From positions 1 to 30,802 of the forward strand of contig DOTB01000014.1 in NCBI GenBank assembly GCA_003513845.1: a stretch of DNA of 30,802 nucleotides. The letters are read 5' to 3'. The notes under the pieces are model-generated. The model ran no database searches, was not told the DNA's origin, and saw nothing but the letters and a program-made list of their open reading frames with translations. The translations under genes were made by a program, and so were the position numbers. Positions 16,387 to 26,178 of this stretch are shown in pieces (within the stretch, counting starts at the first letter, position 1; every line of letters begins with the position of its first letter). The stretch comes from Candidatus Atribacteria bacterium (GTDB lineage: Bacteria > Atribacterota > Phoenicimicrobiia > Phoenicimicrobiales > Phoenicimicrobiaceae).

Positions 16387-16555
16387 CGTATCGAGTATTG
16401 CGTATTGAGTATCGTGTGAAGAAAATCAGGATTTAAAGGTAGGGAACGATGCATCGTGCCCAAAGTATACAAAGGGCAAAATCATAAAAATTGTAGTGAT
16501 ATTTTAGATGGATAACTCTATTATAAGTCTGAAAGCGGTGCACGATACGAAAAAA
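16387..16555. repeat. Heptamer repeat, nnr-alr spacer
   Basis: CGTATCG, AGTATTG, CGTATTG, AGTATCG, TGTGAAG run without a gap at 16387-16421. Downstream, GCATCGTGC (about 16450-16458) and GCACGATAC (about 16540-16548) form an imperfect inverted pair enclosing AAAG/GCAAAA-type words. This spacer is less regular than the others. Confidence 0.65.
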
Positions 16556-16572
16556 AAGAAGGAAACTCAAAA

Positions 16573-17748
16573 ATGAAAGAGCTGTTAGGCCCTACGTGGG
16601 TAGAAATAAATCTTGATGCAATTGCAAAAAATGTAAGAAATATTAAAAAATTAATCGGCGAGAAAAAAGAACTAATGGCAGTGGTGAAAGGGAATGCGTA
16701 TGGCCACGATGTTTTAGAAGTTTCTTCAGTAGTTTTAGATAATGGAGCTAATAGATTAGCAGTTGCTCGTTTAGAAGAAGGTATCTTACTTCGCGAGGCT
16801 GGGATTACTGTCCCAATTTTAGTTCTTGGGCTGACCTTGAAGGAACAGGCAGAATTATTAGTATTATATGATATTACCCCTGCAGTTAGTGAATACGAAA
16901 TGTTAGAAAAACTTTCTAAGTCGGCAATCAAAATGAATAAAATTGCCAAAATACATCTCAAAGTAGATACTGGTATGGGAAGGATAGGAATTTTCCCTCA
17001 AGAAGTTTTGGGTTTTATTAAAAAGGTAAAATCGTTGAAAAATGTGGAAATAGAAGGTATTTTTACTCATTTTTCTGTTGCAGATGAAAAGGATAAGGCT
17101 TATACCGAAAATCAATTTAAAAAATTTAATAAAGTTTTAATTGATATAAAAAGAGAAGGAATAAATATTTCCATAAAGCATGTAGGTAATAGTGCTACTC
17201 TCCTTGATTTACCTCATATGTGGTTAGATATGCTAAGGCCAGGAATCTCTATATACGGGCTATATCCCTCCCCTGAAGTAAAAAAAACTATAGACTTGAT
17301 ACCAGCTCAAGAATTTAAAACCAGGATAATCTTTTTAAAAGAACTACCAGCTGGAGAAAGCATTGGTTATGGGCGAACTTACATTACTAAAAGAAGAACA
17401 TTGGTTGCCTCTCTCCCCGTAGGTTATGCTGATGGTTATAATCGGCTCCTATCTAATCAAGGAGAAGTACTTGTAAGAGGGAACCGTGTGCCAATAATTG
17501 GTCGAATATGTATGGATCAATGTATGATAGATGTTACTAAACTTCCTCAAGTAGAAGCAGGAGATGAAGTGGTGTTATGGGGAAAGCAGGGGGATGAAGT
17601 AATTTCAGTGGAAGAAATTGCCCAGAAAATTGGGACAATTAATTATGAAATAGTTCATATGCCCGACAAAAAACGAGTTCCTAAATTATTTATTAAAAAT
17701 GGAAAACCCTGGAAGGTTAAAACTATGTTAGAGGAAAGATTTCTTTAG
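16573..17748 (+). CDS. alr: Alanine racemase
   Basis: Makes D-alanine for peptidoglycan. The 391 aa are normal. The PLP lysine K39 lies in VVKGNAYGHD, where the more usual form is KADAYGHG. The C-terminal beta domain carries the catalytic-tyrosine region SIGYGRTY and LPVGYADGYNRLLSNQG, then RVPIIGRICMDQCMIDV. It begins at ATG after GGAAACTC, a weak ribosome binding site. It is distinct in sequence and length from the racemase at 1275. Downstream lies a 345-nt repeat-filled gap. Confidence 0.97.
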   Translation: MKELLGPTWVEINLDAIAKNVRNIKKLIGEKKELMAVVKGNAYGHDVLEVSSVVLDNGANRLAVARLEEGILLREAGITVPILVLGLTLKEQAELLVLYDITPAVSEYEMLEKLSKSAIKMNKIAKIHLKVDTGMGRIGIFPQEVLGFIKKVKSLKNVEIEGIFTHFSVADEKDKAYTENQFKKFNKVLIDIKREGINISIKHVGNSATLLDLPHMWLDMLRPGISIYGLYPSPEVKKTIDLIPAQEFKTRIIFLKELPAGESIGYGRTYITKRRTLVASLPVGYADGYNRLLSNQGEVLVRGNRVPIIGRICMDQCMIDVTKLPQVEAGDEVVLWGKQGDEVISVEEIAQKIGTINYEIVHMPDKKRVPKLFIKNGKPWKVKTMLEERFL

Positions 17749-17760
17749 CGGATAACAAGA

Positions 17761-18017
17761 AAGCAAAAAATTAAAGGCGCAAAACGTAAAACCATAACTC
17801 AAAACTTAAAATTGAGACAAAAAAAGCTAGAAGACTAATTTGTGTATCGTGAATTGTATCTCGCAGATAACATAGAAGCCAGAAGACAGAATCCAGTATT
17901 CAGAATTATTTTAGAATATAAGGTTATATAATCTTGTATTCTTCTGACTCCTGACTACTGGCTCCTGAATTCTTAAGTAACAATTAATCTTTTTGCTTTA
18001 AGTTTTTAATTTAATCT
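17761..18017. repeat. Compound heptamer repeat, alr-tsaE spacer
   Basis: The same words as at 11607-11882 in another order. AAGCAAA, AAATTAA, AGGCGCA, AAACGTA, AAACCAT, AACTCAA, AACTTAA are at 17761-17816. TGTGTAT, CGTGAAT, TGTATCT are at 17841-17868. AGAAGCC, AGAAGAC, AGAATCC, AGTATTC, AGAATTA are at 17874-17908. CTGACTC, CTGACTA, CTGGCTC, CTGAATT are at 17944-17971. The T-rich arm TTTTTGC, TTTAAGT, TTTTAAT is at 17990-18017. The outer and inner pairs are inverted relative to each other. Confidence 0.85.
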
Positions 18018-18093
18018 GAAACTATTAGTAACTTACATAAATAGAATACTTAAACTATACGCTATAGTTAGAAAGGTGTAAATTATTTTTAAA

Positions 18094-18570
18094 ATGAATT
18101 TAAATATTATTACCGAAAGTCCGGAAGAGACAAAAAAATTGGGAAAAAGAATAAGCAAATTAATTATACCAGGAGACTTAATTGCTTTCTATGGCGAATT
18201 AGGAGCAGGAAAGACTTGTCTTATTCAAGGGATATCTCAGGGGCTTGAGGTGCAAGATTATGTAACCAGTCCTTCTTTTACCATTATAAATGAGTATACA
18301 GGCAAAATTCCAGTTTATCATTTTGACCTTTTTCGTCTCAATAGTTCTGAGGAGTTTTTGGATTTAGGGTATGAAGAATATTTTTACGGAGAGGGCTTAA
18401 CAGCTATTGAATGGGCAGAAAAGATTGAAGATTTTTTGCCTAACAATCATTTGAAAATTAATATTAAATTCAGCAATTATGATAAAAGAACAATTTCCTT
18501 TTTCCCTCAAGGTGACAGATTTGAAATATTTTTAAAGGAGTTAATTAAAATTGAAAATTTTAGGGATTGA
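18094..18570 (+). CDS. tsaE: tRNA t6A biosynthesis ATPase TsaE
   Basis: P-loop ATPase of the threonylcarbamoyl-transfer complex that makes t6A37 in ANN-decoding tRNAs. The 158 aa are the family length. Walker A is GELGAGKT (34-41), then SPSFTIINEY, then YHFDLFRL and TAIEWAEKI with the conserved W and E. It starts at ATG with little visible ribosome binding site, and its end overlaps tsaB by 20 nt. The cluster has tsaE, tsaB, rimI and tsaD. tsaC/Sua5, which makes the threonylcarbamoyl-AMP donor, is not in the window. Confidence 0.96.
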   Translation: MNLNIITESPEETKKLGKRISKLIIPGDLIAFYGELGAGKTCLIQGISQGLEVQDYVTSPSFTIINEYTGKIPVYHFDLFRLNSSEEFLDLGYEEYFYGEGLTAIEWAEKIEDFLPNNHLKINIKFSNYDKRTISFFPQGDRFEIFLKELIKIENFRD

Positions 18571-19252
18571 TACTTCTACCAAGATTTGTAGTTTAGGTTT
18601 AGTTGAAGAAATGGATATTCTTGCCGAATATAATCTTAGTAGTTATTACCAAAAAACCTCTTCTATCTTAGTGTTCGCTATAAAAGATGTATTAGAAGGG
18701 GTGGGTTTAAAATTATCTGACCTTGACGGTATTGCGGTATCTATAGGCCCTGGTTCTTTTACCGGGCTTAGGATAGGCTTAGGAGTGGCAAAGGGTTTAT
18801 CTTATGCCACCTCCTTACCATTATTGGCAATTCCCACGTTAGATGCTTTAGCATTTTCTTTGATGGGGATGCCTTTTTTAGTTTGTCCTATTTTAGAATC
18901 TAAAAGGGGTGAAATATACAGTGCTGTATTTCGGGAAGTAGATGGTTTAGATAAGGTTGTAGATTATAATTGCGAAGGTATTAATAGTCTTCTGGCAAAA
19001 TTATCTTTTTTAAAAGAAAAGATAATTTTTATTGGTGAAGGTATAATAAAATATCGAAAGACTATAGAAGAAAAATTAGGCAGAAACGCCTTATTTGTAG
19101 GATCGCATTTGGCCCCGCCTCGAGGTGTGAATGTTGCTTTTTTGGGTTTAGAAAAACTTAAAAAAGGGGAGGAAGATAATATTTATACTCTTTCACCCTT
19201 ATATCTTAGAAAATCTCAGGCGGAGATTATTTGGGAGAAAAAATACAAGTAA
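18551..19252 (+). CDS. tsaB: tRNA t6A biosynthesis protein TsaB
   Basis: Non-catalytic ASKHA-fold partner that dimerises with TsaD. The 233 aa start MKILGIDTSTKICSLGL and carry the family block GPGSFTGLR (66-74). The start is TTG (18551), 9 nt after AAGGAG (18536-18541), which lies within the end of tsaE, so the two are coupled. It lacks the HxExH metal motif of TsaD, as expected. rimI follows 6 nt after the stop. Confidence 0.96.
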   Translation: MKILGIDTSTKICSLGLVEEMDILAEYNLSSYYQKTSSILVFAIKDVLEGVGLKLSDLDGIAVSIGPGSFTGLRIGLGVAKGLSYATSLPLLAIPTLDALAFSLMGMPFLVCPILESKRGEIYSAVFREVDGLDKVVDYNCEGINSLLAKLSFLKEKIIFIGEGIIKYRKTIEEKLGRNALFVGSHLAPPRGVNVAFLGLEKLKKGEEDNIYTLSPLYLRKSQAEIIWEKKYK

Positions 19253-19258
19253 CAAATA

Positions 19259-19729
19259 ATGATTAATGTTAATTACGATATATCAAAAATTATTATTAGA
19301 TCAATGGAGTTGGATGATTTAGAAGAAGTACTGAATATAGAAAAAAAATCATTTTCCAATCCCTGGACTTATAATATTTTCTATTATGAGTTAATCCAAA
19401 ATAGATATGCTAAATATTTTGTATTAGAAAAAAATAAAGAGATTATCGGTTATCTCGGACTTTGGCTCAGAGGTAGAAGCTTTCATATTACCAATATTGC
19501 CATCAAAGAGAGATGGCGTAATAGGGGATATGGTGGAATCCTTTTAAGGTTTATCGAAAAAATGGCAACTAAACATAAGGTAGAAAAAATATCTTTAGAA
19601 GTAAGAAGGTCAAATCTTATTGCTCAGAATATGTACAGAAAATGTGGATATAAGTTAATAAAGATTAGAAAGAATTATTATCAAGCTGAAAAAGAAGATG
19701 CCTTGGTTATGGAAAAGAAATTGAATTAG
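19259..19729 (+). CDS. rimI: Ribosomal protein S18 alanine N-acetyltransferase (GNAT)
   Basis: GNAT-fold N-acetyltransferase; RimI acetylates the N-terminal alanine of S18 and possibly other proteins. The 156 aa carry the acetyl-CoA loop RWRNRGYGG (85-93), the RimI-like SFSNPWTYNIFYYEL near the N-terminus (31-45), and SLEVRRSNLIAQNMYRKCGYK in the C-terminal half. The start ATG is 6 nt after tsaB with a poor ribosome binding site. The tsaB-rimI-tsaD neighbourhood supports the name over other GNATs. Confidence 0.92.
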   Translation: MINVNYDISKIIIRSMELDDLEEVLNIEKKSFSNPWTYNIFYYELIQNRYAKYFVLEKNKEIIGYLGLWLRGRSFHITNIAIKERWRNRGYGGILLRFIEKMATKHKVEKISLEVRRSNLIAQNMYRKCGYKLIKIRKNYYQAEKEDALVMEKKLN

Positions 19730-19732
19730 AAG

Positions 19733-20026
19733 AATCAGTATTCAGTATATAGTCAGTATATAGCAAATATATATTATATCTAATATCTCGTGAAGGTGGT
19801 TAGCCGGTTGGCTAGTTTACCAGTTATCTGGTTGAAGAATTAAAATTAAACTGATTAACTATATCAGCCAATTCTCATATTACAATTGAGAAGTTGTATA
19901 TAAAATTAATGACTATGACTAACTAAGCCAACTGGTAAACCAGGTAACTGGGCAACTAAATTAATTGGAGAATCAGTTAATCGGTGGATTGGTGAATTTG
20001 TTTATCGATCAATCAGTTAATTGATA
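19733..20026. repeat. Inverted octamer/heptamer repeat block, rimI-tsaD spacer
   Basis: Heptamers AATCAGT, ATTCAGT, ATATAGT, CAGTATA are at 19733-19760. Octamers GGTTAGCC, GGTTGGCT, AGTTTACC, AGTTATCT, GGTTGAAG are at 19798-19837, closely related to 13006-13045. The opposing arm AACTGGTA, AACCAGGT, AACTGGGC is at 19930-19953. A second octamer family, AATCAGTT, AATCGGTG, GATTGGTG and others, is at 19971-20026. The 323-nt gap contains nothing else that I recognise. Confidence 0.85.
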
Positions 20027-20052
20027 AATTTTATGGAGAAAAGGAAAATTAT

Positions 20053-21075
20053 ATGTCAGATTTAATACTGGGAATTGAAACTTCTTGCGATGAGACCGCA
20101 GCTGCCATAGTAGAAGATGGAAACGAAATAATTTCTAATGTAATAGCTTCTCAAATTACGGTTCATCAAAAATATGGAGGAGTGGTTCCCGAAATTGCTT
20201 CTCGTAAACATATGGAATATATAATTCCCGTAATTGATAGGGCATTATGTACTGCTGAAAAAAAGTTAGATGATTTATCAGGTATAGCCGTAACTTATGG
20301 CCCAGGACTAATAGGTTCTCTTTTAGTGGGATTATCTGTTGCTAAGGCGATAGCCTATGCTCGAGATATTCCATTTATCGGAGTAAATCACCTTGAAGCT
20401 CATATATATGCTAATTTTTTAGAACATAAAGAATTAAAGCCCCCCTGCATTTGCCTAATTGTTTCAGGAGGACATACATCTTTAATATATATGAAAGATT
20501 TTGGGGAATACAAATTATTAGGACAGACCAAAGATGATGCAGTAGGAGAGGTCTTTGATAAAATTTCTAAAGTGCTAAATTTAGGTTACCCTGGTGGACC
20601 AATAATTGAGGAATTAGCCAAAAGAGGTAATCCTTCAGCAGTAAAATTTCCCCGTCCTCTTATGAATAATAAAGATTATGATTTTAGTTTTAGTGGACTT
20701 AAAACTGCAGTAATTTATCATATAAAAAAATCAAAAAAAGAAAATAAGATTTTACAAGTTGAAGATATTTTAGCTTCCTTCCAGCAAGCTGTAGTCGATG
20801 TACTGGTAGAAAAGACTGTAAATGCAGCGCAAGAATTTAAAACTAAACATATTGTTTTAGCAGGAGGAGTTGCTGCTAATAATCTATTAAGAAAAGATAT
20901 TAAAGAAAGAGCTAAAATTTTAAATATTGAGGTTTTTTACCCATCACTTTATTTATGTACTGACAATGCAGCTATGGTAGCATCTGTTGGTTATTTTAAA
21001 CTAAAAGATAACAAAAAATCGTCTTTAAGTTTGGATGCTATTTCACGGTTACCATTAGAGAGAAAAAATTATTAA
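20053..21075 (+). CDS. tsaD: tRNA t6A37 threonylcarbamoyltransferase TsaD
   Basis: Catalytic subunit that transfers threonylcarbamoyl to A37 of tRNA. The 340 aa are typical of bacterial TsaD. It begins LILGIETSCDETAAAIV and has HMEYI, the metal-binding HLEAH (H113 and H117), LIVSGGHTSL, FSFSGLKTAV, LAGGVAANNLLR and the second metal site region CTDNAAMVASVGY. It starts at ATG after GGAGAAAAGGA. It is separated from rimI by a repeat block, although both belong to one functional set. Confidence 0.98.
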   Translation: MSDLILGIETSCDETAAAIVEDGNEIISNVIASQITVHQKYGGVVPEIASRKHMEYIIPVIDRALCTAEKKLDDLSGIAVTYGPGLIGSLLVGLSVAKAIAYARDIPFIGVNHLEAHIYANFLEHKELKPPCICLIVSGGHTSLIYMKDFGEYKLLGQTKDDAVGEVFDKISKVLNLGYPGGPIIEELAKRGNPSAVKFPRPLMNNKDYDFSFSGLKTAVIYHIKKSKKENKILQVEDILASFQQAVVDVLVEKTVNAAQEFKTKHIVLAGGVAANNLLRKDIKERAKILNIEVFYPSLYLCTDNAAMVASVGYFKLKDNKKSSLSLDAISRLPLERKNY

Positions 21076-21153
21076 ATAGAAGAAAAATGAATTAAAATAG
21101 CTATTAATTGGTATATTTAGCAGTAAATAGCTAAATATCAAGAATAATAAGAT

Positions 21154-21182
21154 TTGCTTTTCAAAAAGAGTTTGGATAATAT
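21154..21182 (+). promoter_or_regulatory. groESL promoter
   Basis: TTGCTT (21154-21159) and TAATAT (21177-21182) with exactly 17 bases between. The predicted start near 21189 falls just before the CIRCE operator, the usual geometry for HrcA repression. A small hairpin (21113-21121/21130-21138) lies upstream in the tsaD-groES gap, but it has no T-run. Confidence 0.75.
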
Positions 21183-21192
21183 ATAAAGTGTT

Positions 21193-21219
21193 TTAGCACT
21201 CTTAATAAGAGAGTGCTAA
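21193..21219 (+). promoter_or_regulatory. CIRCE operator (HrcA binding site)
   Basis: TTAGCACTC (21193-21201), a 9-base spacer, then GAGTGCTAA (21211-21219): a perfect match to the CIRCE consensus. It lies between the groESL promoter and groES, implying heat-responsive repression by HrcA. hrcA itself is not in the window. Confidence 0.98.
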
Positions 21220-21262
21220 TTAATTTAAAAAATGTTAATATATTAAGGGAGGTTCTAAAAAA

Positions 21263-21568
21263 ATGAAGATCAAAGGCTTAAAACCACTAGGAGACAGGGT
21301 ATTAATAAAACCTATTTTCGAAGAAGAGAAAAGTAAGGGAGGAATTCTTCTTCCTGATACCGTCTCCAAAGAAAAACCCCAGATGGGAGAGGTGTTAGCA
21401 GTAGGCCCTGGTGGTACTGATAAGGAAGGTAAAGTGGTTCCTATGACTGTTAAAGTGGGAGATAAAGTAGTTTACGCGAAGTATTCAGGGACTGATATTA
21501 AAGGAGATGATGAAGAAGAGTACCTTATTTTAAGCGAAAAGGATATTTTAGCTATTTTCGAAGAGTAA
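21263..21568 (+). CDS. groES: Co-chaperonin GroES
   Basis: Heptameric lid of the GroEL chamber. The 101 aa include [12 protein letters not shown], the mobile loop region [14 protein letters not shown] and the closing [18 protein letters not shown]. It starts at ATG after AAGGGAGG (21245-21252). It is the first gene of the CIRCE-controlled pair, and groEL follows 88 nt later. Confidence 0.99.
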   Translation: MKIKGLKPLGDRVLIKPIFEEEKSKGGILLPDTVSKEKPQMGEVLAVGPGGTDKEGKVVPMTVKVGDKVVYAKYSGTDIKGDDEEEYLILSEKDILAIFEE

Positions 21569-21599
21569 GATTATAAAATATCTTAAATTAAAAAAGTAA

Positions 21600-23282
<1,683 letters not shown>

Positions 23283-23300
23283 GTTAAATAGAAATATAAA

Positions 23301-23342
23301 CTTAAAAAGCCTCTACACTTAACAGTATAGAGGCTTTTTAAG
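23301..23342. terminator. Bidirectional terminator between groEL and ald
   Basis: Perfect 15-bp stem (23301-23315/23328-23342) with a 12-nt loop. The stem ends in A-run and T-run on both strands, so it can stop groEL transcripts and, from the other strand, those of ald. Confidence 0.9.
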
Positions 23343-23378
23343 TTTCACCAATTTAAAATAAATTAGTAAATTAGGGGA

Positions 23379-24494
23379 TTAATTAATTATCTCTTCTATC
23401 GGATAGTATTTTAAATTAAAAACCTTTGCTACGGGTTCGTAGGTAATTTTACCATCAATGATATTTAATCCTTTAGCGAGGGCTTTATTTTCCTTTATTG
23501 CTTTTATATAGCCTTTATTGGCAATTTCTAAACCATAGGGAAGGGTAGCATTAGTTAAGGCAAAGGTAGAAGTTCTGGCAAAGGCACCAGGCATATTGGT
23601 AACACAATAATGTAATACATTGTGAACCTTATAGACTGGTTCACTATGAGAAGTAGGTCTACTTGTAGCTATGCATCCTCCTTGATCGATGGCTACATCT
23701 ACTATGACAGAATTTGGTTTCATCTTCTTTACCATTTCTTCTGTCATTAATTTTGGAGCTTCTGCCCCAGGGACTAATACTGCTCCAATTACCGCATCAG
23801 CATCTTTAGTTTCTTCCTCAATATTGTGTTGATTAGAAACTATCAGCTTAATATTTTTTGGTAAGACATCATCTAAATATCTTAACCTTCTAATATTTAT
23901 ATCAAGTAAAGTGACATTTGCACCTATGCCAGCTGCTACTTTTGCAGCACAAGTCCCCACGGTTCCTCCCCCGATTACTACAATTTTGGCTGGGCTGACT
24001 CCGGATACACCGCCCATCAATACTCCTCTTCCACCATAGGGTAGGGCAAGATAATAAGCTGCAATATGAGCAGCCATTTTTCCTGCCACTTCACTCATTG
24101 GTGCTAACAGTGGTAAATAACCGTCTTCAGTTTGAACAGTTTCATAAGCAATGCAAATAACTTTTCTATCTATCATAGCTTTAGTTAATTCTAAAGAAGA
24201 GGCAAAATGAAAGTAAGTAAATAGTATCTGACCAGCCCTTAAGAGGTCATATTCAGAAGGTAGAGGCTCTTTTACCTTCATAATCATATCTGCTCTATCA
24301 AATAATTCTTTAGCAGTTTCGATTATAGAGGCTCCAGCTTGACTGTATTCTATATCTTCAATCCCACTTCCTATGCCAGCTGATTTTTGGACCAGTACTT
24401 GATGTCCTGCTTGATAGAAAGCTTTTACCCCGGCTGGAGTAATTGCTGCCCTATTTTCATTATTTTTAATTTCTTTAGGGATACCAATTAACAT
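23379..24494 (-). CDS. ald: Alanine dehydrogenase
   Basis: NAD-dependent interconversion of L-alanine with pyruvate and ammonia. The 371 aa are the family length. The N-terminus is MLIGIPKEIKNNENRAAITP. The substrate region contains MKVKEPLPSEYDLL and FTYFHFASS, and the Rossmann loop reads VVIGGGTVGTCAAKVA (about 171-186). DQGGC and HYCVTNMPGAF are also present. The start has a good GGAGG. It lies downstream of the sodium:alanine/glycine symporter gene, consistent with alanine uptake and oxidation, or with alanine as a fermentation product. A G/C-rich hairpin in the 68-nt spacer may reduce its expression relative to agcS. Confidence 0.97.
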   Translation of the reverse strand: MLIGIPKEIKNNENRAAITPAGVKAFYQAGHQVLVQKSAGIGSGIEDIEYSQAGASIIETAKELFDRADMIMKVKEPLPSEYDLLRAGQILFTYFHFASSLELTKAMIDRKVICIAYETVQTEDGYLPLLAPMSEVAGKMAAHIAAYYLALPYGGRGVLMGGVSGVSPAKIVVIGGGTVGTCAAKVAAGIGANVTLLDINIRRLRYLDDVLPKNIKLIVSNQHNIEEETKDADAVIGAVLVPGAEAPKLMTEEMVKKMKPNSVIVDVAIDQGGCIATSRPTSHSEPVYKVHNVLHYCVTNMPGAFARTSTFALTNATLPYGLEIANKGYIKAIKENKALAKGLNIIDGKITYEPVAKVFNLKYYPIEEIIN

Positions 24495-24534
24495 TATTTT
24501 TTTAATTTCCTCCTTATTAGTTAATAGAAAAAGA

Positions 24535-24557
24535 AGAGGGGGGTTAATCCCCCCTCT
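24535..24557 (-). terminator. G/C hairpin between agcS and ald (possible terminator)
   Basis: AGAGGGGGG/CCCCCCTCT, a 9-bp stem with a 5-nt loop. On the minus strand it is followed by TTCTTTTTCTATT. It sits just after the agcS stop and before the ald ribosome binding site. It may be a partial terminator or a 3'-end stabiliser for agcS mRNA. Confidence 0.6.
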
Positions 24558-24562
24558 AAGTT

Positions 24563-25921
24563 TTAGCCTAAGAGTTCTGGAGTAGAGAAGTATTCCCTTA
24601 CTTCTTTAGCCATTATACCACTTAAGAAGATTAGACCGATTAAATTAGGAATAGCCATTGCTCCATTAAGGGCATCGGTAAGTAACCAGACAAAAGGAAT
24701 TTCTACTATCGAACCTAAAAAAGCTACAATGACAAAAAGCCAGGCATAAGGTCTAATTACTATTGGACCAAAGATATAACGGGCACATTGCTGGCCATAG
24801 TAACACCAGGTAATAATGGTAGAGTATCCGAACAGTAAGGAACCGAGGGCAACAATAGGTCCTCCTAATCCACCTAAAACAGAGGTAAAAGCGTGAGCTG
24901 TAAGTGGTGTGCTGGTAAGTCCGGTACCTAAAGATTGGGTAATAACAATAACAATGGCGGTCATCGAACAAATAATCAAAGTATCAATCATAACTCCTAT
25001 CATAGCAATAGTACCCTGACGTACTGGATGTTTGGTTTGGGCAACACTGTGAGCTATACTGGCACTTCCCAAGCCAGCTTCATTAGAGAATATACCTCTG
25101 GCAACTCCGAATCTCATAGCTTGAGCTACAGTAGCCCCGGCAAATCCACCAAATGCCGCTCTTCCGGTAAAGGCTGATCTAAATATTTCTCCAATTGCCC
25201 AGGGGAGTAAGTTGATTTTAGCTATAATTATAATTAATGCCCCGGCAATATAGAATATAGCCATAAAAGGAACTAACTTTTCAGTTACTTCACCTATACG
25301 CTTAATTCCTCCAACTACTACTATCCAGACTAAAAAAGTTATTACTATTCCTGTTAATGCAACGGGTATATTAAATACACTATGGCCAACTGCTGCCATT
25401 GAGTTAGTTTGGACTGCATCTCCAATTCCAAAGGCGCAAATTGCCCCAAAGAAGGCGAATAACCAACCCAACCATTTTTGTCCCAAACCCTTTTCGATAA
25501 AGTACATTGAGCCACCGGCATAGGCTCCATCTTTATCTTTTATTCTATATTTTACACCTAAGGTTGCTTCACACATTTTAGTACACATTCCGAAAAGAGC
25601 AGTAATCCACATCCAAACTGCTGCACCTGGACCACCGGCCGCTAAGGCAGTAGCTACCCCGGCAATATTACCATTTCCCACAGTAGCGGCTAAAGTAGCA
25701 GTTAAAGCCTGGAAGGGAGTAATTTCTCCCTCTCCGCGTTGAGCCACATCTTTCTTAAAAGCACCCTTGAAGATTAATTTCCAGGCATAAGAGGAATGTA
25801 AAAATTGAGGAAAACCCAATCTGATGGTTAAAAATATTCCTGTACCAACCAGTATCACCATCATAGGGGGTCCCCAGACAAAATCATCAAGAATAGTTAA
25901 AAAATTCATTATAGCAGTCAT
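24563..25921 (-). CDS. Sodium:alanine/glycine symporter (AGCS family)
   Basis: Multi-span inner-membrane symporter of the AGCS family (AlsT/DagA-like), importing alanine and/or glycine with Na+. It is 452 aa from the ATG at 25921, 8 nt after AAGGAGG (25936-25930); an upstream in-frame TTG overlaps that site. It has about ten hydrophobic segments and the family signature GNGNIAGVATALAAGGPGA, then GMCTKMCEATLGVKYR. It is flanked by ald and the glycine cleavage genes, so either amino acid is a sensible substrate; sequence alone does not decide. Confidence 0.95.
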   Translation of the reverse strand: MTAIMNFLTILDDFVWGPPMMVILVGTGIFLTIRLGFPQFLHSSYAWKLIFKGAFKKDVAQRGEGEITPFQALTATLAATVGNGNIAGVATALAAGGPGAAVWMWITALFGMCTKMCEATLGVKYRIKDKDGAYAGGSMYFIEKGLGQKWLGWLFAFFGAICAFGIGDAVQTNSMAAVGHSVFNIPVALTGIVITFLVWIVVVGGIKRIGEVTEKLVPFMAIFYIAGALIIIIAKINLLPWAIGEIFRSAFTGRAAFGGFAGATVAQAMRFGVARGIFSNEAGLGSASIAHSVAQTKHPVRQGTIAMIGVMIDTLIICSMTAIVIVITQSLGTGLTSTPLTAHAFTSVLGGLGGPIVALGSLLFGYSTIITWCYYGQQCARYIFGPIVIRPYAWLFVIVAFLGSIVEIPFVWLLTDALNGAMAIPNLIGLIFLSGIMAKEVREYFSTPELLG

Positions 25922-26140
25922 AAAAAAAACCTCCTTACTCAAATTTTATTAATTATCTTAAGACAAATTTGATTTACATAAATGGGGGTTGAAAAGTACT
26001 TCTTTGTATTGAAAAAATGATTTAAAATACTAATATCAAACAAATTTTTTTAATAAAATTGTTCTAATATCACCTCCTTCTGATAAAGTTAATAATGATT
26101 TTATTTGTTAGTTTGTTTTAACCACCTCCTTCCTTTTTTA

Positions 26141-26172
26141 ATTGGTGAATTGAAAAATTGGAAAATCGGCCA
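26141..26172. repeat. Short octamer repeat after gcvT
   Basis: ATTGGTGA, ATTGAAAA, ATTGGAAA, ATCGGCCA run in register directly after the gcvT stop. They are related to the GATTGGTA-type octamers at 7394-7433 and 19971-20026. The rest of the 257-nt gcvT-agcS gap is AT-rich and has two orphan ribosome-binding-site-like sequences (26069-26080 and 26121-26133, minus strand). Confidence 0.6.
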
Positions 26173-26178
26173 ATTAAC

